Positions 53,642 through 63,447 of a stretch of 64,000 bases of DNA are shown here, in pieces (within the stretch, counting starts at the first letter, position 1; each line of letters starts with the position of its first letter). Under the pieces are notes generated by a model. It saw nothing but the letters and a program-made list of their open reading frames with translations, was not told the origin of the DNA and searched no databases. Source of the DNA: DASTCZ01 sp035308165 (GTDB lineage Bacteria; Acidobacteriota; Terriglobia; Acidiferrales; UBA7541); NCBI GenBank assembly GCA_035308165.1, contig DATGHC010000086.1, forward strand, positions 17,016 through 81,015, read 5' to 3'. The translations under genes were made by a program, and so were the position numbers.

Positions 53642-54916
53642 ATGAACGAACAGCGCACGATTTACAGGGAAGTTTTGCCCAACGGCTTGGTGGTCATCAC
53701 CGAGCCGATGCGGCATGTGCGTTCGGTTTCCGTGGGTATCTGGCTGTGCTCCGGATCGCGCGGCGAATCCGCCGGGCAAAACGGCCTGGCCCATTTCACC
53801 GAGCACATGGTCTTCAAGGGCACTGAGCGGCGCAGCGCTGAAGAAATCGCGCGCTCGGTGGACAGCATCGGCGGGATGATGGACGCCTACACCGCCAAGG
53901 AAATGGTCTCCTTCAACGCCAAAGTGCTCGACGAGCACCTGCCCATCGTGTGGGAAGTGCTTTCCGATCTCGCTCTGCGCCCGCTGTTTGATGAGGAAGA
54001 AACCGCGCGCGAAAAGCAGGTGGTCCTCGAAGAGATAAAGATGGACCAGGACAATCCCGAATCCGTGGTTCACGAGCTGCTCATACAGAATTTTTGGAGT
54101 GGTCACGCTATTGCCCGGCCCATCCTCGGCACTCCGGAAACCGTGCGCGATTTTTCGCGCGCCGCGCTGGTCGAGGGCCACCGAACTTGGTACGTACCGA
54201 ATAATATGGTGGTGACCGCCGCGGGGCACATCGAGCACTCAAAACTTCTCGATCTCGTCACGCGCGAATTCGGCGATCTGCCTTCCGGAAAAGAAACCGC
54301 GCCCGGCCCAGTTCCCGAAGCGCATGCCGCAATCGCCTCGCAATCCAAGCGCGAGCTCGAGCAGGTGCATCTGGTGGTCGGCGTGCCTTCGGTGCCGCTG
54401 GCCGATGAGCGCCGCTACGCCGTCGCGGTGCTCAACACCGTTCTCGGTGGAGGCATGTCCTCGCGCCTGTTCCAGAACATCCGCGAAAAGCAGGGCCTGG
54501 CCTACTCCGTGTTCAGCGAGGTGAATCCCTATTCCGATGCGGGAATCATGTCGGTTTATGCCGGCACCTCCCTTGAGAATACTCAAAAAGTTCTCGGCCT
54601 GATTTCCGAAGAATTACGCGCCATCAAGCGCGAGCCGGTCACCGTGGAAGAGCTCCGACGCGCCAAAGACCATCTGAAAGGTTCGACGGTGCTGTCGCTG
54701 GAATCCACCAGCGCGCGCATGTCCAACCTGGCCCGCCAGGAAATGTATTTCGGCAAATTCTTTTCGACCGACGAAATCCTCGCCGCCGTGGAGGCGGTCA
54801 CCTGCGAAGAGGTCCAGGCCGCCGCCATTGATTTCTTCAAGCCCGAACTGGTCGCCGCCACCATCGTCGGCAACCTCAACGGTTTTCAGTTGAGCCGCGA
54901 ACATCTCGCCTGCTGA
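53642..54916 (+). CDS. M16 family zinc peptidase (PqqL/mitochondrial processing peptidase-like)
   Basis: 424 residues, the single-chain type. The inverted zinc motif H51-x-x-E54-H55 (HFTEH) is intact, and the second-site glutamate lies in VVLEEIKMDQDNP. The C-terminal half has the family's R-Y pair region (GGGMSSRLFQNIREKQGLAYSV). It degrades or processes peptides. No signal peptide is seen, so it is probably cytoplasmic. It is followed by the SIMPL gene on the same strand. Confidence 0.93.
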   Translation: MNEQRTIYREVLPNGLVVITEPMRHVRSVSVGIWLCSGSRGESAGQNGLAHFTEHMVFKGTERRSAEEIARSVDSIGGMMDAYTAKEMVSFNAKVLDEHLPIVWEVLSDLALRPLFDEEETAREKQVVLEEIKMDQDNPESVVHELLIQNFWSGHAIARPILGTPETVRDFSRAALVEGHRTWYVPNNMVVTAAGHIEHSKLLDLVTREFGDLPSGKETAPGPVPEAHAAIASQSKRELEQVHLVVGVPSVPLADERRYAVAVLNTVLGGGMSSRLFQNIREKQGLAYSVFSEVNPYSDAGIMSVYAGTSLENTQKVLGLISEELRAIKREPVTVEELRRAKDHLKGSTVLSLESTSARMSNLARQEMYFGKFFSTDEILAAVEAVTCEEVQAAAIDFFKPELVAATIVGNLNGFQLSREHLAC

Positions 54917-54986
54917 GCTTTGTTTTTGTTTAAGAGTGGATAACCCCTCCGTAAATATCGTCATCCATTACCTGCGAGGGGGGATT

Positions 54987-55736
54987 ATGAAAATTCTGCA
55001 TGCAGTCGCTTTGGGGATTCTAGTTGTCGGTACTTCATCGGTTTCCGCTCAGGAATATGGTATCAATCGCGATAACAGAAGCATCTCCGTGACAGTCACA
55101 CAGAAACTCGAAGTCGATCCCGACATCGCCCAAATTACTTTTGGGTCGCAAACCTATGGCGCAACACACGATGCGGCGTACCTTGAAAATCTCCGCATCG
55201 CCGACCAGATCGTGAAAGCCTTATTGGATTCTGGTGTGCCTCGCGGAAAAATCGAATCTCACAAGCTCAGCCTTGACGTGCAAAATGAAAGTGAGCAAAA
55301 AAATCTGACGGCGGACCAACGAAGCCAAAGGCACTTCATGGCGCATCAGAGCTGGACTGTGCGCATCGCTGCTGCGGACGCTCAAAAGATCGTGGACATC
55401 GCCGTCCACGCGGGCGCAAATCAAGTTGAGGATGTTACGTGGGACGTAAGCGACCCAGACGCATTGGACGCGCGCACGCGCCGGGCCGCATTGGATAAAG
55501 CCCACGCAACCGCTGAGGAGATTGCCAACAGCTTCCACGGAAAACTGGGCCAATTGCTCTTCGCCAGCAATTCTTCACAGGCCGACCAGTTATTTGTGGA
55601 GGCCAAGGGACTGACTTCTCCATCAGACCGGGTTCAATTGATACAGGAGTTTTGGAGGCGTCGTTCCAATTTACAGCTTTTCCCGGAGAAAATCACCAGG
55701 CAAGCAGAGGTGCATGCGGTATTTGCGCTGGAATAG
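54987..55736 (+). CDS. SIMPL domain periplasmic protein
   Basis: 249 residues from ATG 54987, chosen for AGGGGGG upstream and a signal peptide (LHAVALGILVVGTSSVSAQ) that begins there. The SIMPL (DUF541) pattern is clear: ISVTVTQKLEVDPDIAQITFG near the start and ARTRRAALDKAHATAEEIA near residue 180. Family members are exported and oligomerise into ring-like particles of unclear role. The gene's end overlaps the frame of the next gene. Confidence 0.85.
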   Translation: MKILHAVALGILVVGTSSVSAQEYGINRDNRSISVTVTQKLEVDPDIAQITFGSQTYGATHDAAYLENLRIADQIVKALLDSGVPRGKIESHKLSLDVQNESEQKNLTADQRSQRHFMAHQSWTVRIAAADAQKIVDIAVHAGANQVEDVTWDVSDPDALDARTRRAALDKAHATAEEIANSFHGKLGQLLFASNSSQADQLFVEAKGLTSPSDRVQLIQEFWRRRSNLQLFPEKITRQAEVHAVFALE

Positions 55737-56682
55737 TAATGCGGCATTCAGGATTGGCATTGACGCGCGGGCCGCGCTTTGCCATTATCGCCGCAGCGCT
55801 TTTTTCGGGATTATTCGGGGGCGGGCGATCGGCATACGCGTATCCATTCTGGCGTCGGGCAGCTCGGGCAACCTGACGCTCATCGAAACCGAGACCACGC
55901 GCGTGCTGGTGGACGCGGGGCTGGGCAAGCGCGAAACGCTGCGGCGCCTGGAAGCGTTGAGCCATCGCATCGAGCGGCTCGACGGCATCGTCATCTCCCA
56001 CGAACACAGCGACCACGTGGGCGGGCTGCCCCAAATCCTGGGCCTGTGGCGCACCACCGTGTTTTTCACCGAGGCCACCCACCGTGCCACCATGCAATGC
56101 ATGCCGGAGACTTCACACAAGCGTGTTACGCAGGTCGAACATTTTTGTCCGGGCGACCGCTTTGACATCGGCGACATCGAAGTTTCGGCGTTTGCCATCC
56201 CGCACGACGCCGCCGATCCCGTGGGATTCACTTTCCGCACCAACGGCACCAAGGTCGCGATTGTCACCGACCTCGGCTATCTGCCGGAGCTGGTGAAGCA
56301 TCACCTGCGCGGCGCGGATTGCCTGATCCTGGAATCGAACCACGATTTGGAGATGCTAAAGGTTGGGCCGTATCCGTGGCACATCAAGCAGCGGGTGATG
56401 AGCCGCACGGGGCATCTCTCGAATGATGCAGTGAGCGAATTTTTAGCGGATCCCGAGGGATTTGACGGAGAGGCGCGCTACCTTTTCCTCGCGCACCTTT
56501 CGGAGACCAACAACAACGCCGACGTCGCGGAAATTTCCGCCGCGGAAGCGCTCCGCCGCCGCCCGGCGGAATGCGCCTTCCACGGCGAGCTTCGTGTCGC
56601 CTCGCAACGCATCCCCATGGGGCCGTTTGATTTGTCGAAGGAAACCGAAAGCTTTCCCGCAATCAACAAAGCCATCGCCTGA
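55714..56682 (+). CDS. Cytoplasmic metallo-beta-lactamase-fold protein (YycJ/WalJ-like)
   Basis: About 322 residues from ATG 55714, a start that overlaps the SIMPL gene's end by 23 bases. The conserved fold begins only at VSILASGSSGNLTLIE, about 42 residues in, and no ATG, GTG or TTG lies between, so the N-terminal 40 residues are either an extension or the true start uses a rare codon such as ATA or ATC. The zinc motif is SHEHSDHVGG. Members act as single-strand exonucleases or in cell-wall regulation. It completes the M16-SIMPL-MBL group. Confidence 0.85.
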   Translation: MRYLRWNSNAAFRIGIDARAALCHYRRSAFFGIIRGRAIGIRVSILASGSSGNLTLIETETTRVLVDAGLGKRETLRRLEALSHRIERLDGIVISHEHSDHVGGLPQILGLWRTTVFFTEATHRATMQCMPETSHKRVTQVEHFCPGDRFDIGDIEVSAFAIPHDAADPVGFTFRTNGTKVAIVTDLGYLPELVKHHLRGADCLILESNHDLEMLKVGPYPWHIKQRVMSRTGHLSNDAVSEFLADPEGFDGEARYLFLAHLSETNNNADVAEISAAEALRRRPAECAFHGELRVASQRIPMGPFDLSKETESFPAINKAIA

Positions 56683-56759
56683 AAATCCCAGATTGTAAGG
56701 AAATGCACGGGCGCTGCTTCACGCACGATCCATGTCGCAGGTTTGCTCTGAAAAAATGC

Positions 56760-59402
56760 TTATTCGTATCGCAAGGCGACCAGAGGATCCACGCGAGTGG
56801 CGCGCCGCGCGGGAATGTAACACGCCAGCAGGGCGACGGCGCCGAGAAGCAGCGTGACGCCGCCGTAAGTGAGGGGATCGAAGGCCTGCACTTGAAACAG
56901 CATAGAGGCCAGGAATCGCGTCACGGCCGCGGCGGCAATCAATCCGATGACCAGGCCGATGCACGCAAGCGCCATGCCCTGGCCCACGACCAATTTGAAA
57001 ATGTCGCGCTGCTGTGCGCCGAGCGCCATGCGGATTCCGATCTCCTGCTTTCGTCCGGCAACCACGTAGCTCATCACGCCGTAAATGCCGACGCTGGCCA
57101 GCACCAGAGCCAGCGCGGCGAAAAGTCCGACGAGGGCGAGCGTCAATCTCCGTGAGCCCAGCGATTCGGCGATGATCTCGTCCATGGAACGCACATTGTA
57201 AACGGCGAGATCGGGATCGAATTCCGCGATGATGCCGCGGATGGAGGGCAAGAGCGCTTCTCCGCCCTGCGCGGTCCTTACCGTAACTTCGGTGTCGGGC
57301 CACGGGTGCTGCACAACGGATTCGTAGGCGTCCATCGAATCCATTTCGTCCAGGCCGTTTTCCTTCACGTTCCCGACGATGCCAACCACTGCTTCGGCTG
57401 GTTCTTTTTCGCTGTTGAATAAACGAAATTGTTTTCCGATGGGGTCCTGCCCCGGCCACACGCGTTGCGCCAGGGCCTGATTAATTACCGCTGCGACGGG
57501 CGCGCCGGGAACATCGCGATCTGAAATTTCGCGTCCGCGCAAAAGCGGAATTCCCATGGCACGGAAATAGCCGGGAGAAACGGCGTGCACTCCGACCAGA
57601 GGCACGGCGGATTCTCCAGGAACCACGAGATAGTTGACGGTGCTCTGGCCGGTGATGGGAACATCGTTGGCGCTGGCCACGTCTTCCACGCCGGGCAGAT
57701 TCTTGATTCGATCGAGCGCTTGCAGAAAACGCGTCACTCGCTCGGGATGATGCGCGATGTCCTTATATTTGGGCCCGGAAAAAGAGAGCGCGAAGGTCAT
57801 CATGCGTTCGGTACGGAACCCGGGCCGCACTTCCATCAGGCGCACGAAGCTGCGCATCAACAGGCCCGCGCCGGCGAGCAGCACCAGAGACAGTGCAACC
57901 TCGGCGATGACCAACATGCTGCGCGTCCAATTCTGCTTGATGCCGCCACCGCTTCCGCTGCGCCCCGCCTGCTTCAGGGTATCGCTGGCGGTTACGCGCA
58001 TGCCGCGCAGGGCGGGCGCCAGACCGAAAATAATTCCCGCGAGCACGGCGATGGCGAATGTGAACAAGAGAACCCGCCCGTCGAGCTGAATCGCGAAAAT
58101 ATTCGGCAGGCCGGCGGGTTTCGCGGCCACGATTCCTTTCACGCCGGCATAAGCCAGCGGCAAACTCGTCAGGCCGCCGAGAAGGCCGAGCATCGCGCCC
58201 TCGGTGATGAGTTGCCGTGCGACGCGCCAGGACGTCGCGCCCATCGCGGCGCGCACCGCGATTTCACGGGTCCGCGGGGTGGATCGAGCGAGCAATAAAT
58301 TTGCGACGTTGGCGCAGGCGATCAGCAAAACCAGTCCGACCACGGCCAGCAAGGTGAACAGCATGGGACGCGAATCGCCGATCCATAATTCCGTCCAGAG
58401 AATGATGCGCACGCCGCCTGCTTTATCCGCAGGCACTGCGTTGGCGCGGTTTAAGTCTCGAATAATGGAAGAACAATCTGTCTGGGCTTGCGCCAGCGTT
58501 GCGCCGGATTTCAATCGTCCGAGGACCAGCAGGTAGTGAGACGGGGTCGCGCTGGGATCGGGGCCGCCCGGATATACTTCCGGCACTCCGAACTTTGGAT
58601 TCACAAAGAAGCTGACGTTTGAGGGAACGATGTAATCCTTCGGGAGTAAACCGACAATGGGCACGCTCTCGCCGTCGAGCGAAAGAGTTTGTCCGATGGC
58701 TTTGGGATCGCCGCCGAACGCGGATCTCCAATAACCATCCACCAGGATTGCGACGCGCGGGGCGCCGGGCTTGCCGTCAGATTCGGTGAAGTCCCTTCCC
58801 AGCGCCGGTGTGATGCGTATCAACGGAAAATATTGCGGCGTGACCACGGCTCCGCGCAATTGCTCCGCCGGGCCTCGGCCGGTGAGCGTGAAGGTAAAAA
58901 ATCGAAAAGCAGCGACTTGCGAAAGGGTGTGGCTCTGATCACGGTAAGCTATGAATTCGGGCGCGGAAAGCGGGGCGTTGGACCACTTCGGCTGAACATC
59001 CCTAAACCAAACGATTTCCTCGGGATGATCAAACGGCAAAGGCTTCAGCAAAACGCCGTTCACAATGCTGAAAATCGCGGAGTTTGCGCCGATGCCCAGA
59101 GCGAGTGTGAGGATAGCGACGGCCGCAAAGCCGGGATTTTTCACCAGGCTTCGCGCGCCATAGCGCAGATCCTGGACGAAACTTTCCAGCCAGCTCAGAA
59201 TGTCCATCTCGCGCGTCTTCTCCCTTTGCGAATTGAAATTGCCAAACCGTTGTTGTGCGTCCAGGCGCGCTTCCTGTGGCGACATTCCGGCGCGAATATT
59301 GTCGGCGGCACGCATATCGAGGTGCGAGCGCAATTCATCGGTCAGTTCGTCGTCCCTCTGGTCACGGTTCCACAGTCCCCGTAGGCGGTTCAGCCAGGCC
59401 AT
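56760..59402 (-). CDS. ADOP family ABC-type permease 5
   Basis: 880 residues, on the opposite strand from the array at 34-45 kb. The prefix domain (DELTDELRSHLDMR, then REKTREMDILSWLESFVQDLRYG) belongs to a different ADOP subgroup. It has the usual membrane helix, periplasmic core and two FtsX blocks (IAVRAAMGATSWRVARQ; GIRMALGAQQRDIFKL). AGGGGG precedes the ATG. It has no PadR gene at its side in this window and no ATPase. Confidence 0.9.
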   Translation of the reverse strand: MAWLNRLRGLWNRDQRDDELTDELRSHLDMRAADNIRAGMSPQEARLDAQQRFGNFNSQREKTREMDILSWLESFVQDLRYGARSLVKNPGFAAVAILTLALGIGANSAIFSIVNGVLLKPLPFDHPEEIVWFRDVQPKWSNAPLSAPEFIAYRDQSHTLSQVAAFRFFTFTLTGRGPAEQLRGAVVTPQYFPLIRITPALGRDFTESDGKPGAPRVAILVDGYWRSAFGGDPKAIGQTLSLDGESVPIVGLLPKDYIVPSNVSFFVNPKFGVPEVYPGGPDPSATPSHYLLVLGRLKSGATLAQAQTDCSSIIRDLNRANAVPADKAGGVRIILWTELWIGDSRPMLFTLLAVVGLVLLIACANVANLLLARSTPRTREIAVRAAMGATSWRVARQLITEGAMLGLLGGLTSLPLAYAGVKGIVAAKPAGLPNIFAIQLDGRVLLFTFAIAVLAGIIFGLAPALRGMRVTASDTLKQAGRSGSGGGIKQNWTRSMLVIAEVALSLVLLAGAGLLMRSFVRLMEVRPGFRTERMMTFALSFSGPKYKDIAHHPERVTRFLQALDRIKNLPGVEDVASANDVPITGQSTVNYLVVPGESAVPLVGVHAVSPGYFRAMGIPLLRGREISDRDVPGAPVAAVINQALAQRVWPGQDPIGKQFRLFNSEKEPAEAVVGIVGNVKENGLDEMDSMDAYESVVQHPWPDTEVTVRTAQGGEALLPSIRGIIAEFDPDLAVYNVRSMDEIIAESLGSRRLTLALVGLFAALALVLASVGIYGVMSYVVAGRKQEIGIRMALGAQQRDIFKLVVGQGMALACIGLVIGLIAAAAVTRFLASMLFQVQAFDPLTYGGVTLLLGAVALLACYIPARRATRVDPLVALRYE

Positions 59403-59907
59403 TGGCCATCCCCCTAGATAGCTATGTATAAGACGCAGGATAGACGGGAAAAGTCACGCGCGAGAGAGGAATTATTCTGCGGGGCAGTGCGCCAGCCGCC
59501 AAAGATTCCCTGGGGCGCCTGAGCGCGGGCGACGAGCCTGTTCTTGGCGAGGCTACTCGTAGCCCCCGGCGGTCATGGGGGCAACGCGCGTGACGCGAGA
59601 TGCCGGAATCACGCTTGATGACCGCGACTGTAGAGCCGAACCAGCTCTTTGCGCCTACTGAAAACCGTATACTCCGCACACTTGCACACCAAAGGGCGCG
59701 GCACCCCACCCGATCCCATCACTTCACCAATCTACCGCAGTGGTACCATACGCTCGTGTTCGAATTGTCACCCAGAAATGCAGACGCGAGGGTGCCCACC
59801 GGCCGGCCGGATTTGCTTGGGTTGCTTCAGCAAATTGGCGCGGCTCCGCCGCCTGCTGCTCCGGCAGGATGAACGCGTCAAGCAATTCTTCTGAAGGAGA
59901 CAGAATC
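59403..59907. other. Intergenic region between ADOP permease 5 and the SDR gene
   Basis: 505 bases. The frame of the SDR gene is open upstream to 59740, but nothing conserved is seen before 59908. The promoters of the two divergent genes should lie here; none is clear. I see no repeats or RNA gene. Confidence 0.5.
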
Positions 59908-60756
59908 ATGATCAAAGTTTGGTTCATCACCGGGGCCGGGCGCGGCATGGGCGTGGATATCGCCAAGGCCGCTTTGACTGCCGGGAATAAAGTTGTCGCT
60001 ACCGGGCGGAAGCCCGACAAGGTGGCTGAGGCACTCGGAAAATCCCCCGATCTGTTGGTCGTGCCGCTGGACGTTACTAAACCAGCCGACTCTGAAGCCG
60101 CCGTTAAAGCGGCGGTCGGGAAATTTGGCCGCTTGGATGTGCTTGTCAATAATGCTGCAAATTTTTACGCGGGCTTCTTCGAAGAACTGACATCGGAGCA
60201 GATGGAGCGGCAGTTATCGACCAGCCTGGTGGGACAGATGAATGTAACCCGCGCCGTCCTGCCGGTCATGCGCAAGCAGCGTTCCGGCTTGATAATCACG
60301 ATCTCATCAACTGCGGGCCTTATCGGCTTTGAATTCGGCACCGCCTACGCCGCGTCCAAATTTGGGATTGAGGGCTGGATGCAGTCGCTGCAGCCCGAGG
60401 TCGAGCCGTTTGGTATCAATACGATCACCGTCAATCCGGGCTTTTTCCGCACAGAACTTCTTACGGAAGAATCTACAAAGTTCGCAGACCGTGCCATCGA
60501 GGACTATAACGAGCGCAGAACGAAGCAAATGGAATTTTGGAAGGGTTACAACGGCCAGCAGTCCGGCGATCCTGCCAAGCTCGCCCAGGCACTAATTACG
60601 ATCTCGGGTCTGGAAAAGCCACCCGCCCGCTTCATTGCAGGCGCAGACGCCGTTGACACTGCAGAGAAAGTGGCTACAATGCTTCGACAGCAAGCCGAAG
60701 CCTACCGTGAGCTGTCCTTTTCCCTCGCATTCGATACGACGCCATCGGCAATCTGA
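59908..60756 (+). CDS. SDR family oxidoreductase, 3' end altered by junction
   Basis: 282 residues from ATG 59908, which has AAGGAG eight bases upstream. The NAD(P) motif TGAGRGMG is at residues 9-16 and the active site reads ISSTAGLIGFEFGTAYAASKFG (Ser, Tyr, Lys in place). It is a complete classical SDR up to RQQAEAYRELSFSLAFD, the usual end of such proteins. The last residues TTPSAI and the stop come from RHS-repeat DNA read in another frame, so the original stop has been lost at a recombination point near 60732. Substrate unknown. Confidence 0.9.
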   Translation: MIKVWFITGAGRGMGVDIAKAALTAGNKVVATGRKPDKVAEALGKSPDLLVVPLDVTKPADSEAAVKAAVGKFGRLDVLVNNAANFYAGFFEELTSEQMERQLSTSLVGQMNVTRAVLPVMRKQRSGLIITISSTAGLIGFEFGTAYAASKFGIEGWMQSLQPEVEPFGINTITVNPGFFRTELLTEESTKFADRAIEDYNERRTKQMEFWKGYNGQQSGDPAKLAQALITISGLEKPPARFIAGADAVDTAEKVATMLRQQAEAYRELSFSLAFDTTPSAI

Positions 60757-62636
60757 CCAGCAAGACCGACCGCAAGGGCCAGACGATTCAATACGTCTAC
60801 GACGCGCTGAACTTCGATTTTGGAAGTCCGGTGGACTCCGCTGGAGTCCGGGCATCGGACCGGCTGACGCAGAAGAACTATCCCGACTCGTCGAGCGCTG
60901 CGTATGTGTACGACCTGGTGGGGAAGATTCAGCAGGTGACCGATCCGACGGGAACGTATGCGTTCGCTTACGACAACATGGGGCGGCTCACCGGGACGAC
61001 CACGAATTACAGCTTCCTGGCCGGGACCACGTTCACGAACGCCTACACCTATGACGCGGCGTCGAACCGCACGGGCTACACCGCGCCGGACGGGAGCACA
61101 AACACCTACAGCTATGACACTCTGAACCGCCTGACCACATTGGCGAATTCCTGGGCGGGATCATTCGGGTTCAGCTACGACTCGCTGAGCCGGCGGACGC
61201 AGATGACGCGGCCGAATGGAGTGAACACAAACTACAGCTACGATTCGCTGTCGCGGCTGCTGAGCGTGCTGCACCAAAGCGGGGCAGGTACTATTGACGG
61301 TGCGAGTTATACCGTCGATGCTGCTGGGAACCGCACGGCGAAGACGGGTTTCCAGGCGGGAGTGACGTCGAATTACACCTACGACGCGCTGTACGAGTTG
61401 AAACAAGTGACCCAGGCCACGAACACCACGGAGAATTACACCTTCGACCCGGTGGGCAACCGGCTGAGTTCGCTCACGGCGGCGACGATGAGCTACAACT
61501 CTTCAAACGAACTGACGGCAACGCCGAGCACAACCTACACCTACGACGCGAATGGGAACACGACGAGCAAGACGGATTCGACGGGAACGACCAGCTACGC
61601 ATGGGACTTCGAGAATCGGCTGACGAGCGTGACGCTGCCGGGGACGAGTGGGACGGTTAGTTTCAAGTACGATCCGTTGGGGCGGAGAATTTACAAGTCG
61701 TCGTCATTTGCAACGAGTGTTTTCGCCTACGACGGGGATAACCTGATTGAGGAGACCACTTCGTCGGGCGGAGTCGTCGCTCGCTATTCTGAATCAGACG
61801 AGATCGATGAGCCTTTGGCGCAAGTGCGCTCCAGCGCGACCAGCTACTACGAGGAAGATGGGATAGGTTCCGTGACCTCGCTCAGTAACTCGGCGGGCAT
61901 CCTTACACAGGGTTATACGTTCGACTCCTTCGGGAAGCTCACGGCCTCTACTGGTTCGATCAGCAATCCGTTCCAATACACCGCTCACGAGTTTGACGCT
62001 GAAACCAATTTGTCCCTCTACCGTGCAAGGTTTTACGATCCATCTTCGGGAAGATTCGTTAGCGAAGATCCGTTGCATTTTGCCGGTGGGGACTCCAATT
62101 TCTATTCCTATGTCGGCAACGATCCCGTCTACTACGCGGATCCATTCGGTACTGACCGAATGTGCCATTTCCCTAGGCTTTGTGGGCATGATTTGCCACC
62201 TCCACCACCCAAGTATCTCCCAACCAACGCCTTGCCACCTGGCTCAGTTTGGTATACCGCTCCCGGCGGCCAGACTTTCTGGATCCCCGCAGGTGCGAAT
62301 TGGTGCGAGGAGTGCAAAGCTGCCAAGAAAAATGGTCTGAATCCCTTTGCGGTAGCCTCCTCTGTTGGTCAAGGAGGGACATACGACTACCAGCGGGACC
62401 CGGCCAATCATGTTCTCTACAACCAATTCCAGCAGGCGGCAAACTATTCGGTCGGTGTCTACATGCAATGCGCAGGTTACCCACGATGGGCAACCAATGC
62501 TATCGGTCTTGGGTATGGCATAACCCATTCCAGTAATTACGGGAAGGACGCTTCGCAATGGACTCAAGCCTGGGGCCAGGAGTGGGACGCAGCAAAGTCT
62601 GGAAAATTTTCGAATCCCAACTGCGGCTGCATTTGA
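60735..62636 (+). CDS. 5'-truncated RHS/YD-repeat protein with C-terminal toxin-like domain
   Basis: The RHS frame is open from 60711 and already in YD-repeat sequence at 60735 (YDAIGNLTSKTD), so the N-terminal shell part is missing. A GTG at 60831 is the only plausible start, giving 601 residues. Repeats of the form Y-D-x-x-G-R-L run to the RHS core end (YRARFYDPSSGRFVSEDP). After NDPVYYADPFGTD a variable tip starts, with a Pro-rich linker, two C-x-x-C motifs and a C-terminal 95 residues (YDYQRDPANH, WGQEWDAAKSGKF). The tip resembles a type-44 polymorphic toxin, which I hold with low confidence. Translation may not occur, since the promoter part is lost. Confidence 0.75.
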   Translation, partial: YDAIGNLTSKTDRKGQTIQYVYDALNFDFGSPVDSAGVRASDRLTQKNYPDSSSAAYVYDLVGKIQQVTDPTGTYAFAYDNMGRLTGTTTNYSFLAGTTFTNAYTYDAASNRTGYTAPDGSTNTYSYDTLNRLTTLANSWAGSFGFSYDSLSRRTQMTRPNGVNTNYSYDSLSRLLSVLHQSGAGTIDGASYTVDAAGNRTAKTGFQAGVTSNYTYDALYELKQVTQATNTTENYTFDPVGNRLSSLTAATMSYNSSNELTATPSTTYTYDANGNTTSKTDSTGTTSYAWDFENRLTSVTLPGTSGTVSFKYDPLGRRIYKSSSFATSVFAYDGDNLIEETTSSGGVVARYSESDEIDEPLAQVRSSATSYYEEDGIGSVTSLSNSAGILTQGYTFDSFGKLTASTGSISNPFQYTAHEFDAETNLSLYRARFYDPSSGRFVSEDPLHFAGGDSNFYSYVGNDPVYYADPFGTDRMCHFPRLCGHDLPPPPPKYLPTNALPPGSVWYTAPGGQTFWIPAGANWCEECKAAKKNGLNPFAVASSVGQGGTYDYQRDPANHVLYNQFQQAANYSVGVYMQCAGYPRWATNAIGLGYGITHSSNYGKDASQWTQAWGQEWDAAKSGKFSNPNCGCI

Positions 62637-62673
62637 TCTGCTTGGACTGGGGTAAGGAGATAGATATCGACTC

Positions 62674-63249
62674 ATGAGGACGAAGTCGTGGCAAATCGTA
62701 TTGTACTCATTGCTAACTGTATGTGGCGCCGGAATCGCAGTAATTCTTCTTGGTTTGTATGGAACGCTTCGTCCGATAGATGCGCTTGGGGAGGCTAGCG
62801 ATAACTGCGCTAGGCAGGACTTTTCACCTGTTCCAAACGGATCTGGATTGATTGCGACAGCGCACTTCACGTCGTGCGACTACTTTATTATCCACGGCGA
62901 CCAGACCACATATATTTATGTAAATAAGGAAGGAACGAAAGAGGGTAGGAAATCTCTTGTATTCAGGTTTGACAACTTTGGCCATTTGGATCCTCCAGAA
63001 ATAATGTGGAGTGACAAATCAAGCCTTCATATCTCTGTTCCTGCAGTTGGCGAAGTGACTAAACAGATCGCCACTATCAACGGCGTGAGGATTCTTTATT
63101 CGATTGGCAAAGAGGACGTACCGGCTGGGGAGTCAGATAGGAATAGGAGGCATATCGCCCTTCTTTTGTCTGTATTGCTAGTTTTCCTGACAGCGATATG
63201 CGTGATGACCGCGAAATCCATTCGGAAGCTAAACAAGGGGGGGATCTAA
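62674..63249 (+). CDS. Two-TM membrane protein, putative immunity protein
   Basis: 191 residues, 37 bases after the RHS stop. Transmembrane helices lie at about residues 7-29 and 163-180, with a 130-residue outer domain between. Codon use is AT-richer than the RHS core, as is common for toxin tips and immunity genes. I recognise no family. Position directly after a toxin-like RHS tip is the basis for calling it immunity. If so, a membrane protein with an outer domain would suit a toxin acting at the envelope. Confidence 0.55.
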   Translation: MRTKSWQIVLYSLLTVCGAGIAVILLGLYGTLRPIDALGEASDNCARQDFSPVPNGSGLIATAHFTSCDYFIIHGDQTTYIYVNKEGTKEGRKSLVFRFDNFGHLDPPEIMWSDKSSLHISVPAVGEVTKQIATINGVRILYSIGKEDVPAGESDRNRRHIALLLSVLLVFLTAICVMTAKSIRKLNKGGI

Positions 63250-63447
63250 ATCGCGTAGGGTCAAAAAACTCGAACTGGGTGAAATAGGGCGGGTGGCCGC
63301 GGTTTCAATTGGGTTTTGAATTGGACTGTGACTTCGGGGTGCCCCAGGTTCGTCCGGCAGGGCGAAGGTGGGATTCCTCGGTTCTGTACCTCGAGTTAGC
63401 CAATACTTGAGCTCTCCCTTCCTCCTCCAGTTCTTCAATCCACGAAA

